Positions 51,922-61,000 of a stretch of 64,000 nt of DNA are shown here, piece by piece. Where the stretch lies: contig NZ_JAQGEI010000019.1 in NCBI RefSeq assembly GCF_029017505.1, positions 35,384 to 99,383 on the forward strand, in the 5' to 3' direction. Each line of letters begins with the position of its first letter. Position 1 is the first letter of the stretch. The stretch is from Sedimenticola hydrogenitrophicus. GTDB lineage: Bacteria > Pseudomonadota > Gammaproteobacteria > Chromatiales > Chromatiaceae. Made by a program: the position numbers and the translations under genes. The notes beneath the pieces were generated by a model, which ran no database searches, was not told the origin of the DNA, and worked only from the letters and a program-made list of their open reading frames with translations.

Positions 51922-52629
51922 ATGACCCATCGCGTACTGATCATCGAAGATGACCCGGACATCGCCCGGCTGGTACGCATGCACCTGGATGACATCGACT
52001 GCCAGGCGGATATCATCGGCGATGGCAGGGAAGGGGTCAGCCGATTCAACCACGGCCACTACGACCTGGTGGTACTGGACCTGATGCTGCCGGGCATGGA
52101 CGGGCTGGCCGTCTGCCGCGAGATCCGCAAGAGCGAGGGTTACGTACCCATCCTCATGCTCACCGCCAAATCCTCCGAACTGGACCGTGTGCTGGGCCTG
52201 GAGATGGGGGCAGACGACTACCTCACCAAGCCGTTCAGCGTGCTGGAGCTGCAGGCCCGCATCAAGGCGCTGTTTCGCCGCACCGAGGCGCTGACCAGCC
52301 AGCGGACGAACCCACCGGAACAGGCGGTCATCGACCGCGGCGATATCGTCATCGATGTCACCCGCCACCAGGTACAGGTACGCGGCGAGCCGGTGGAGCT
52401 GACCGCCCGCGAGTTCGATCTGCTGCTGCACTTCGCCAGCCATCCCGGCTCGGTCTACTCGCGCATCCAGCTGCTGGACTCGGTGTGGGGCTATAACCAT
52501 GAAGGCTACGAACACACCGTCAACACCCACATCAACCGGCTGCGCACCAAGATCGAGGCCGACCCCGCCAATCCCCAATACATCCTCACGGTCTGGGGTG
52601 TCGGCTACAAGTTCGCCGAGACATGCTGA
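51922..52629 (+). CDS. OmpR/PhoB-family response regulator
   Basis: 235 residues from ATG 51922 (MTHRVLIIEDD); a frame start at 51886 adds a non-homologous tail. The receiver has acidic residues in IIEDDPD, phospho-acceptor D53 (VVLDLMLPGMDG), and the conserved Lys in LTKPF. The C-terminal winged helix reads GEPVELTAREFDLL, later VNTHINRLRTKIE. It binds DNA to control transcription. Its stop overlaps the kinase start by 7 bp, so the two are translationally coupled. Target genes are unknown. Confidence 0.93.
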   Translation: MTHRVLIIEDDPDIARLVRMHLDDIDCQADIIGDGREGVSRFNHGHYDLVVLDLMLPGMDGLAVCREIRKSEGYVPILMLTAKSSELDRVLGLEMGADDYLTKPFSVLELQARIKALFRRTEALTSQRTNPPEQAVIDRGDIVIDVTRHQVQVRGEPVELTAREFDLLLHFASHPGSVYSRIQLLDSVWGYNHEGYEHTVNTHINRLRTKIEADPANPQYILTVWGVGYKFAETC

Positions 52630-54110
52630 GGACCCTCTACGCCAAACTGGCGGCCGGACTGGTGGTGCTGTTCGTCACCATCGGGCTGCTGTATGCCGTC
52701 ATCAGCACCACCGCCACCAAGTACTACCTGCAGGAGGTCAACCAGTCCTTCAACAAGGAACTGGCGCGCAACCTGGTCATGGACCGCAACCTGGTGGCAG
52801 AGGGGCGGATCAACCAGGAGGCGCTGAAGGAGACCTTCCACCAATACATGGTGATCAACCCCAGTATCGAGATCTACCTGCTGGATCTCGATGGCAAGAT
52901 CCTCGCCTACTCGGCCGATCCCGGCAAGGTGAAGCGCAACAATGTCTCCCTGACGCCGCTGAAGGCGTTTCTCGAAGGATCGGAAGCCTACCCCCTGCTG
53001 GGTGACGACCCGCGCAGCCACGACGGCCAGAAGGCGTTCTCCGTCACCCCGGTGCCCACCACCGCCCACCCGGAGGGCTACCTCTACGTGGTGCTGCGCG
53101 GCGAGGAGTTCGACTCGGTGGACAAGGTGATCCGCGAGAGCTACTTCATGCGGCTCAGCGGCTGGGCCGTGGTGGTGAGCCTCGGCATGGGCCTGCTGGT
53201 CGGCCTGATCGTGCTGCGGCTGCTGACCCGTCGGCTGCACCGGCTGTCACGGCTGATGGCCGATTTCCACCAGAGCAACTTCATCTCCCACCAGCCCTAC
53301 CTGCTGGAACAGAAACGACCGAGTGACGAGGTCGACCGGCTCGGCCTCACCTTCGACCAGATGGCCACGCACATCCAGAATCAGCTGGAGCAGCTCAAGG
53401 AGCAGGACAGCCTGCGGCGCAAACTGGTGGCCCAGGTCTCGCATGATCTCCGAACCCCGCTCGCCTCCATGCTCGGCTACCTGGAGTCCCTGGAGCTGAA
53501 GGGCAGCGACATGGTCGAGGCCGAGCGCCGGGAATACACCGGCATCGCGCTGCGCCAGGCGCGGCGCCTCTCCCGGCAGGTCGACGAACTGTTTGAACTG
53601 GCCAGCCTGGATGCCCGTGAAACCCAGCCCCATTGCGAACCCTTTGCCGCCGCCGAACTGGTGCAGGACGTGGTGCAGAAATACCGCCTGCGCGCCGAAC
53701 AACAGCGGATCGAACTCGGCATGAACCCGCCCCCGGCGCTCCCCTTCGTCTACGCCGATATCGGCCTGACCGAGCGGGTGCTGGAAAACCTGATCGAAAA
53801 CGCCTTCACCCACACCGACAGCGGCGGCGCCATCACCCTCTCCCTGACGGCGGAACAGCACGGCGTCGCCATCACCGTGCAGGACACCGGCTGCGGCATC
53901 AACCCGGAAGACCTGCCGCACATCTTCGACCCCTTCTACCAGTCCGCCAAAAAACGCACCTCCGGCGAACACGCCGGCGTCGGCCTGGCCATCGCCAAGC
54001 GCATCATGACCCTGCAGCAAGGGGAGATCCGGGTGGAGTCCACGCCCGGCAGCGGCAGCACATTTACCTTCATCCTGCCGCTGGCGGCGGTGCTGATGCC
54101 GGCGGAGTGA
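52623..54110 (+). CDS. Membrane sensor histidine kinase
   Basis: 495 residues. TM1 is at about 9-28, with a periplasmic sensor of about 150 residues (PSIEIYLLDLDGKILAYS, Cache/PAS-like), TM2 at about 180-200 and HAMP near 200-255. HisKA has phospho-His 274 in QVSHDLRTPLASM, and HATPase_c has N-box NLIENAFTH, DTGCGI and GVGLAIAK. It phosphorylates the coupled OmpR-type regulator. The signal is unknown. Its ATG overlaps the regulator's stop. Confidence 0.93.
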   Translation: MLRTLYAKLAAGLVVLFVTIGLLYAVISTTATKYYLQEVNQSFNKELARNLVMDRNLVAEGRINQEALKETFHQYMVINPSIEIYLLDLDGKILAYSADPGKVKRNNVSLTPLKAFLEGSEAYPLLGDDPRSHDGQKAFSVTPVPTTAHPEGYLYVVLRGEEFDSVDKVIRESYFMRLSGWAVVVSLGMGLLVGLIVLRLLTRRLHRLSRLMADFHQSNFISHQPYLLEQKRPSDEVDRLGLTFDQMATHIQNQLEQLKEQDSLRRKLVAQVSHDLRTPLASMLGYLESLELKGSDMVEAERREYTGIALRQARRLSRQVDELFELASLDARETQPHCEPFAAAELVQDVVQKYRLRAEQQRIELGMNPPPALPFVYADIGLTERVLENLIENAFTHTDSGGAITLSLTAEQHGVAITVQDTGCGINPEDLPHIFDPFYQSAKKRTSGEHAGVGLAIAKRIMTLQQGEIRVESTPGSGSTFTFILPLAAVLMPAE

Positions 54111-54624
54111 TAAATGGGCGACTGGTGTAACTTCTCGATTGGGTAAACCCGATCATTGCAAAAATCAACCTGTAGGAGCGGCGCCTCGCCGCGAAATCGG
54201 ACCGGGGCGGGCCTCCTACAGTGTGCAATGCTCAACTCCACCAGCGGTGCATCCCAGGAAACCAGCAACATGTCTATTTCATCCGGCAGATAACGGGGTG
54301 AAATAAATCATTGGGTCATGATTAATGCAACTATTGGGTAAACAGTCGATCACCATGTAGGAACGGCTCCGCCGCGATTCGTAGTCGAAGAGAAATTATT
54401 TCACCTCCCGGTCATTGTCTGGTAGGCTGTTGAGATATAAGAAATATCTGCTTGGCGGGATGCTGAATTAACCTCCAGTCCAGTGTTTCAACCGAGTCAG
54501 AGGAACTGAAAAAGGCAGGGCAATGGGTAAAACGATAAGTTGCATATTACAAATAATGCGTGAGCAACATTTTTCGGGAAATGCGCGAGACGTATGATTA
54601 ACGTTTGGATTGAGCGAGTGGTTT
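54111..54624. other. 514-bp boundary region with small repeats
   Basis: No gene supported. 54171-54220 is a palindrome with ends TGTAGGAG and CTCCTACA. 54356-54385 is a half copy (TGTAGGAACGGCTCCGCCGCG). From about 54290 base composition shifts toward A+T, marking the entry to the accessory region on the right. Confidence 0.6.
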
Positions 54625-54927
54625 ATGGCAGACGAGTACCCAAATCAGGCGATATTCGAGCGCGACGATTTCACGTGCCGCTATTGCGGATGGCGCGGTG
54701 ATCGCGATTTCAGTAACTGGTTTGTTGCAAACCTAAGCATTGACCACATTAAACCCGTGTCCGCAGGCGGAACTGATAGCGAAGCAAATCTGGTTGTTGC
54801 TTGTCACAGTTGTAATTTGTACAAAGGTTCGCATGTGTGCGAATCCTTCGAGGAAGCAAAGGCTTTTGTAGAACTCAAGCGTGCCCAAGCTGAGAAATGG
54901 TTCAACAAGCATGTGCTTAAGAGATAA
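54625..54927 (+). CDS. HNH endonuclease
   Basis: 100 residues from ATG 54625 (the TTG at 54610 is an alternative). A compact HNH fold with zinc-binding CRYCG near residues 17-21 and CHSCN near 62-66, and the catalytic IDHIKPVSAGG, where the His of DH is the general base; EANLVVACHSCN supplies the N and second H. It is a small stand-alone nuclease in AT-rich DNA. It may be defence-related or a mobile-element remnant. No partner methylase is seen. Confidence 0.88.
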   Translation: MADEYPNQAIFERDDFTCRYCGWRGDRDFSNWFVANLSIDHIKPVSAGGTDSEANLVVACHSCNLYKGSHVCESFEEAKAFVELKRAQAEKWFNKHVLKR

Positions 54928-55014
54928 GGTGTCCAATCGTTCAATCTTAGAGGGCTCTGACTCATTTAGTTCTTTAGTTCTTTAGGTGATCCCGTACGAA
55001 AGAGGTAGAGCTAT

Positions 55015-55284
55015 ATGAAAGCTAAGGACTTCGGTAAGAAATTTGACAAAGGCAAGGAAGACATCATTGATGATCTCGATCTTTCGACAGCGCGCCGTGT
55101 CAGCCAGGAACAAAAGCGTATCAATGTCGACTTTCCGTCCTGGGTCGTAGAGTCTCTGGATCGTGAAGCCGCTCGTATAGGTGTTACACGGCAGTCAATT
55201 ATTAAAGTCTGGCTGGTTGAGCGTCTAAGGGCTGAAGCCGCGAATAAACTGCCAAATGGAAACGCCACCAGCGGCGTACATTAG
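55015..55284 (+). CDS. BrnA/CopG-family antitoxin, no toxin seen
   Basis: 89 residues. An acidic/basic N-terminus (KAKDFGKKFDKGKEDIIDDLDL) is typical of toxin-binding BrnA arms. A ribbon-helix-helix follows with RINVDFPSWVVESLDREAAR and GVTRQSIIKVWL. BrnA normally neutralises the RNase BrnT encoded just upstream. Here the 87 bp to the HNH gene hold no toxin, so it is an orphan or a solitary repressor. GAGGTAGAG precedes the ATG. Confidence 0.82.
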   Translation: MKAKDFGKKFDKGKEDIIDDLDLSTARRVSQEQKRINVDFPSWVVESLDREAARIGVTRQSIIKVWLVERLRAEAANKLPNGNATSGVH

Positions 55285-55421
55285 CGGGGAGTTGGGTATG
55301 GAAGATGATCTATGGCGAAGACGAATATGGATCATATGATGATGGCCATATATGCCAGGTATGCGTTGATCCAGGATAGGTGGGGAGGCTTAAGGGCTTT
55401 GACCTCTTTAGTGAAGGTGCA

Positions 55422-56384
55422 ATGAAAATTAGTGTGTACTTCGTAGTTTTCTCTCTTGTCTTTTTTTCGCTTCACGTAGCAGAGGCCAAAAAGCTTTATC
55501 GCTATCAAGATGAAAACGGGAAATGGTTATTCAGCGATGCCCCACTTAAAGACAGTGAGTCAGATAAAGGTAGTCTTGTCTCGGTAGAGCGAATGGACGT
55601 TAATAGCCACAACAAAAAACTCCATTACCTCCAGAACAAAACCTCAGATAACACCTATCAGATTAAATTCATCAATGGCTATGCTGGGCCGGTAGAAGTT
55701 CGCCTTGAGTCAAACGTATTCAAGAACAGTGCCTCTCGGCCTCGGCTGCCCACATCCTTTGTTCTGGATGCGGGTGAGAAGCGTCATGTTGCCACTATAT
55801 GGCCAGAGAATAGGCGCGATGACTGGAGTTTTAGCCTGAGGTATAGCCATACTCTTGGGAGGCCCATTTCAGGTAATGGTATAACGGATCTCTACCGCAT
55901 CCCGTTTGTCAGCAGGGGAGGGCGCTTAATATCTCAAGGATTTAACGGAGGGCGGACTCACAATGATGATCACAGTCGCTATGCCGTTGATATTGCACTA
56001 CCTATTGGTACGCCCATTATCGCCGCACGAGCAGGGATTGTGGTGGACGTGGCGGAAGATTTTATAAGTGGGGGAACTGACAGGAAGCGTTTTGGGGAAA
56101 AGGCCAATTTTGTCCGAATTCTTCACGATGATGACACCATGGCCACCTATGCCCATTTATCACTTGAATCCGTGGCTATTAAACCTGGGCAGCGAGTAAA
56201 AGGAGGGCAATTAATTGCCCTTTCAGGGAATACAGGTTATTCAAGTGGCCCCCATTTGCATTTTGCTGTGACTAAGAATGCGGGAATGAGGGAGGTCTCC
56301 ATACCCTTCAGGTTTTTTGATGGTACGGGTGCAATTGTCATCCCCAGCGAAGGGAGCAAACTTATCAGTCAAGGCACACATTAA
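55422..56384 (+). CDS. Secreted M23 (LytM) peptidase with DUF4124 domain
   Basis: 320 residues from ATG 55422, where a signal peptide begins (VYFVVFSLVFFSLHVAEA). An N-terminal DUF4124-like segment (KLYRYQDENGKWLFSD) and a linker are followed by a C-terminal M23 domain: HSRYAVDIALP has the metal-binding D (and an H nearby), and GPHLHFAV carries the HxH. It would cut peptidoglycan cross-links in the periplasm. The metal-site pattern is complete, so activity is plausible. Codon use is AT-richer than the core genome. Confidence 0.9.
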   Translation: MKISVYFVVFSLVFFSLHVAEAKKLYRYQDENGKWLFSDAPLKDSESDKGSLVSVERMDVNSHNKKLHYLQNKTSDNTYQIKFINGYAGPVEVRLESNVFKNSASRPRLPTSFVLDAGEKRHVATIWPENRRDDWSFSLRYSHTLGRPISGNGITDLYRIPFVSRGGRLISQGFNGGRTHNDDHSRYAVDIALPIGTPIIAARAGIVVDVAEDFISGGTDRKRFGEKANFVRILHDDDTMATYAHLSLESVAIKPGQRVKGGQLIALSGNTGYSSGPHLHFAVTKNAGMREVSIPFRFFDGTGAIVIPSEGSKLISQGTH

Positions 56385-56662
56385 GGGCTCCATCTGTTTT
56401 CATTTCAGATCGCCCAAGTCTGATTCCATAGGTATGATCCCATAGATACGGGGGGCTGCGGCCAGTAGTGGTCAAAGGCCGGAAAATGAGGCATCATGAA
56501 GAAAAATCGCCGTATGAGACGATCGATAGCCTTCAGGAAGCGGGCCCGAAACCAGTGACACGGAAGACCTTCCTGCGCTATCACCCCGAATAGCGAACCG
56601 CCGGGCAACCGGTAAAAAAACAAATGCTTATTAATCTAGGGTTGGGCACCCTATCGAGGGCG
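56385..56662. other. Intergenic region before attC-like site
   Basis: No recognised gene; a 72-codon minus-strand frame (56405-56623) has no family I know and may be a remnant. A stretch CAAATGCTTA followed by GTTGGGCA at 56622-56648 resembles the 3' end of the attC-like site at 56663-56726, suggesting a decayed second site. Confidence 0.4.
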
Positions 56663-56726
56663 GCTCAATTCAACAGACATTTATGACGCATGCGGAGCAC
56701 GCGGCATAAATGCTTAACTGTTGGGC
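56663..56726. other. Integron attC-like recombination site
   Basis: Imperfect palindrome of 59-64 bp. The right end GTTGGGC (56720-56726) fits the core GTTRRRY. The left end has GCTCAAT (56663) or ATTCAAC (56668-56674), fitting or nearly fitting RYYYAAC. Inner arms ACATTTATGACGC (56677-56689) and GCGGCATAAATGC (56701-56713) pair with few mismatches around an 11-nt loop. The CHAT gene starts 39 bp after GTTGGGC, as cassette genes do. No integrase and no downstream attC were seen. Confidence 0.5.
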
Positions 56727-56765
56727 AGCACCCGGTACTAGTTGAGTTGGACTGCTTGCAAGCGC

Positions 56766-57680
56766 ATGAGCGATGAACTGACAACCGACGAACACGAATT
56801 GATTGAGACGCTCCCGGGCCCGCCGGAGATGGCAGAGATTCGCGCATCAAACGTTTGGATTGTGGAGTGGCTTCCGGCGAATGAAACCCCAACTGGGCGA
56901 TTGCTGCACGATTGGATGAAGGAGCGGCGCCAAGGATGGTCCGCATACTTCTCTTGTGGAAGCAAGAATGACGTCATCGCTGCAATCAAGAAGGCAACAG
57001 AACGGGCTCAGCGCTCTGAGTTGCGCCCGGTGCTCCACCTAGAGTCCCACGGCGGTGTCGCGGGGCTCGAAGGACCGAACGGAAGCAGCGGCACCGATCT
57101 GCTGGCCTGGGATGAGTTGACCGAACCTTTGCAGGAGTTGAATCTTGCAACGCGGTGCAACTTGGTAGTGGTTGTCGCCGCTTGTACCGGATTTGCTGGA
57201 ATTCAGGCGCTACGCCGCGGCCCTCGTGCTCCTGCTGTCGCATTAGTGGGGCCTGATGCACCTGTGATGCCGACCAATCTGCTCTGGGGGGCCAAGGAGT
57301 TCTACAGACGCTGGCTCGACCAGAAGCCAAGACTGGCTGACATTGCCGAAAGCGCTTCTCGCGAAGCTGGCACGGTCACTTTTGAATGGGAGCCCTTTGC
57401 TATCCTAGCTTACGATGCGTTGGTTGAATGTCTCGTTAAGTCAATGCGCCCCGCTGAGCGGCTTAAGCGCACGGAGAGAATTCGACAGCGCATGCTCACC
57501 GAGACCGGCTTGCCGGAAAGAGAAGTCGAGGCCCGGTTAGCCGTCATGCCGCCTCTGCCTCCGTGGCAGGGGTTGCAGCAGACTTGGGATGAGATGTTCA
57601 TGATCGACCTTGATCCGACCAATGGGGAACGGTTCGGGCTAGATATGAGATCCATCGTGGATCGGATCACTGTGGGTTGA
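56766..57680 (+). CDS. CHAT-domain (caspase-like) protein
   Basis: 304 residues from ATG 56766 (the TTG at 56742 is an alternative). A caspase/CHAT-type His-Cys dyad is visible: His 95 in LHLESHGGVAGL and Cys 140 in VVVVAACTGFAG, both at the ends of predicted beta strands. About 90 N-terminal residues precede it (VWIVEWLPANETPTGRLL). The C-terminal part, with EREVEARLAVMPPLPPWQGL, is unrecognised. Stand-alone CHAT proteases occur in several abortive-infection systems. It follows the attC-like site and precedes the giant helicase, so a defence role is suggested. Confidence 0.8.
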   Translation: MSDELTTDEHELIETLPGPPEMAEIRASNVWIVEWLPANETPTGRLLHDWMKERRQGWSAYFSCGSKNDVIAAIKKATERAQRSELRPVLHLESHGGVAGLEGPNGSSGTDLLAWDELTEPLQELNLATRCNLVVVVAACTGFAGIQALRRGPRAPAVALVGPDAPVMPTNLLWGAKEFYRRWLDQKPRLADIAESASREAGTVTFEWEPFAILAYDALVECLVKSMRPAERLKRTERIRQRMLTETGLPEREVEARLAVMPPLPPWQGLQQTWDEMFMIDLDPTNGERFGLDMRSIVDRITVG

Positions 57681-58059
57681 AGTTGCCAGGTGAAATCGCA
57701 AAGGAAGATGGCTTTAGTAGCGATGTTACCCGGATTGGTCATTGGGGTACCTGATTAGAAAGAAAGGTCAGCCAAGTTCCATCATTCCCGCAGAAGCGGG
57801 AACCCAGCCGCAACTCGAGGTGCCAGCAAACCCTGGATTCCCGCCTTCGCGGGAATGACGGGTGCTGATGCTCCGGTCCGGTACGCGTAGCTGACGTTCA
57901 TTGCTAATCAGGTTGGGGTATGGGCAATCTGGAGCTGACGTTACGCACGCCGGAAGACTGGCAAAGGGCAAAAACACTGGTGGAACAGAGCTATCAGGCT
58001 ACCTAATTGCATTAGGAAGCTACAGAATTCTAAGAATATTTGTTGTGGGAGGTACACCC
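57681..58059. repeat. Region between CHAT gene and helicase, with REP-like palindrome
   Basis: 57781-57860 holds two hairpins, TTCCCGC AGAA GCGGGAA and TTCCCGC CTTC GCGGGAA, which together also form a larger inverted repeat (ATCATTCCCGC to GCGGGAATGAC). A relict frame lies at 57920-58006 and is listed separately. No downstream attC site is evident. Confidence 0.75.
57920..58006 (+). pseudogene. Relict N-terminus resembling N-acyl amino acid synthase
   Basis: A 28-codon frame reads MGNLELTLRTPEDWQRAKTL and ends EQSYQAT at TAA. The pattern (LRTPEDWQRA, LVEQSYQAT) resembles the start of FeeM-like N-acyl amino acid synthases. No continuation is seen in any frame before the helicase start, so it looks like a broken remnant left by insertion or deletion. 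The match is by eye only. Confidence 0.35.
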
Positions 58060-61000
58060 ATGTCTGACCAGGATGCGTTGAAGATCAAGTTCCACACCAC
58101 CTTCGTCGAAAAGATCAATTTCGCCTGCCATCAAAGCGCCTTTGCGGTGTTGAGGGAGTTGCAGATTGAGAATCTGGATAACGACGAGGATCTGTCTGAT
58201 CTGTCGATTGTCCTGGAGGCGTCGCCGGGATTCTTGAAACAGAAGACATGGACAGTAGACCGGCTCGCGGCGGGTGGTCTGCTTTCCATGAAAGACCGTG
58301 ACCTTGAGCTGGATGGCGGCTTTCTGTTCGGGCTCACCGAGTCCATGCGCGGGACGGTGACTATTCGCGTCAACCGTGCCGGTGCCATCCTGGCTGAACA
58401 GGTGATCAACGTGGAGCTGCTGGCCTGCAACGAGTGGGGAGGCGCGGGCTTTATGCCGGAATTGCTGGCTGCGTTCTGCACGCCCAACGACCCGGCGGTG
58501 GATCGGCTACTGGGCCAGGCCAGCCGGATTCTCCGCAAGGCGGGCAAGCCGGATGCTATCGATGGCTATAGCACCAACAGCCGTGAGCGGATATGGCTGA
58601 TGGCGTCTGCGATTTACTCTGCCGTAGTCAAAATGCAATTGGGTTACGCCTTGCCGCCCGCCAGTTTTGAGCAAAATGGCCAAAAAATCCGCCTGCCCGG
58701 CCAGATTGAGAGTGGCAAGGTGGCCACTTGCCTTGATACCACACTGCTGTTTGCAGCTGCGTTTGAGCAGGCGCGCCTGAATCCCCTAGTGGTAGTCACT
58801 GAGGGGCACGCGCTGGTGGGGATTTGGTTGCAACCAGAGGACCTGTCCAGCGTGGTGGTGGATGAAGCAGAAACCCTCCGGCAGCGTATTCCCCTCAAAG
58901 AGCTGATTCTGATTGAGACCACCCTGGCCACGTCTCATCCGGCGGTGCCTTTCTCGCAGGCGGTAAAGGTGGGCAATCAGGTGGTGTCTCTGGAAAAAGA
59001 TAATGAATTTGTCGCGGCGATCGATATCCGCCGTGCCAGAGGGCATCGCATTAATCCCATCAGCCTCAAGTCTCTGTCATCCAATGTGATTGGAGCAGAC
59101 AGTGAGAGCGAGATCATCGAACCGGGGCTAGAGGATGCGCCTGTGTTGCCCTCCAATCCCGTCATTGTGGAGGAGCATGCTCCCGAAAACACGCCTAGCG
59201 GTCGCCTGGACCGTTGGCAGCGCAAGTTGCTGGACTTATCGGCTCGCAACCCGCTACTGAATCACAAGCCCGGTAAAAGCAGTTTGTCCATTGTTTGTGG
59301 TGATCCTGGTGCGCTTGAAGATGTGCTGGCAACAGGGGCGAGGATATCTATTGCACCGTTTCCGAAATTCCAGACCCAGGATCAGGACGAAGAGATCTAT
59401 CGTCAGCGTACCGGTGAGGATCTGAAGGAGGTTTATGCACGGGATGCCCTGACCAAGAAGCAGGTGCTGGTCGAGCTGACTCAGGAAGAGTTGGATAAAC
59501 GCGCCGTCGAGATCTACCGCAAGGCGCAAACGTCCCTGAAGGAAGGTGGCTCCAATACCCTGTTCCTGGCTGTAGGTTTTCTGTTCTGGAAGCAGAAGGA
59601 GAAAGACAACCGCCGCTATCGTGCCCCACTGATTCTGTTGCCGGTTTCGCTGGAGCGGAAATCCGTGCGTAGTGGCGTGAAGATCACCTCCAATGATGAC
59701 GAACCCCGATTCAACACCACCTTGCTGGAGATGCTGAAGAAGGACTTTGGTATCGAGATTAACGGCCTGCATAGCGCCTTGCCGCAAGACCATAGTGGTG
59801 TGGATGTGGAGGGTGTTTGGAACCGGGTCCGGCAGGCGATTAAGGATGTACCGGGTTTCGAGGTGGTGGAAGAGGTGGTGCTTGGCCATTTCTCGTTCGC
59901 CAAGTACCTGATGTGGAAGGATCTGGTTGATCGCTCCGAGGCGCTGAGAGTGAGCCCAGTGGTGAAGCATCTGCTGGATACCCCCAGGGAGCCCTACGAA
60001 AGCGATATCCGTTTTGTGGATCCCGGAGATATTGATAAGGAGTACACCCCGGCGGATCTGCTGACGCCGCTGCCGGCGGATTCCTCGCAAATGTCTGCCA
60101 TTGCCACGGCAGACCGTGGTAAGGATTTTGTCATTATCGGGCCGCCGGGGACCGGCAAAAGCCAGACCATCGGCAACCTTATCGCCCACATGATGGGCAA
60201 GGGTAAGAAGGTGCTGTTTGTGTCGGAGAAAACCGCCGCGCTGGAGGTGGTGCACCGCCGCCTGAAGGGTATCGGCCTGGGGCAGTTCTGCCTGGAGTTG
60301 CACTCCAACAAGGCGAAAAAGGCGGATGTTCTGGATCAACTGCGGACTTCCTGGAACAGCTTCTCTCAGTCCCGGGTGAGTGACTGGCAGGCAGAGGCGA
60401 AGCGCCTGAAAACCCTGCGGGACCGCCTGAACCGGGTGGTGAACGCCCTGCACGAACGCCGCCGCAACGGGTTGACGGCCCACTATGCCATTGGCGTGAA
60501 GGTGCGCGATGGGGACCTGGCGGCCAAGGTGAAGCTGGGCTGGCCCAATGCGGATTATCACGACGCTCAGCAGCTTCAGAAGCTGCGGGACATGGCCGAA
60601 CTGCTGTGCGTGCAGGCCAGAGCGGTAGGCAATCTTGCCGATCATCCCCTGAAAGCCATCACCAATTACGATTGGCGGCCTCAGTGGCAGGAAGAGGTGG
60701 TTGGTTCTGCCAGACAGTTACAGGCCAGCGCGGATCATGTGGCCCGCGATTTGTCAGCCATGGAAAAGGCGTTAGGAATAAGCCTTGGCACTGTGAACCT
60801 AGCCAAACTGGCAGCGGCTGCGGAGTGCGGTCAGGTATTGCTGGATGCCTACCGCAAACAGGCCTCTTTTGCGCTGGAACCGGATGCGCCGGATCGTCTG
60901 GATGCACTGGAAGCGGCGGTCGCGCAACTGAAAGCCTATATCGAGACTCAGGCGCGACTCAGTTGCAGTTATGAAGCGCTGGCCTGGCAGAAGCTTGATG

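Noticed and set aside
56405..56623. 72-codon minus-strand frame before the attC-like site
   Set aside because: Considered as a transposase remnant, but no motif of a known transposase family could be recognised.
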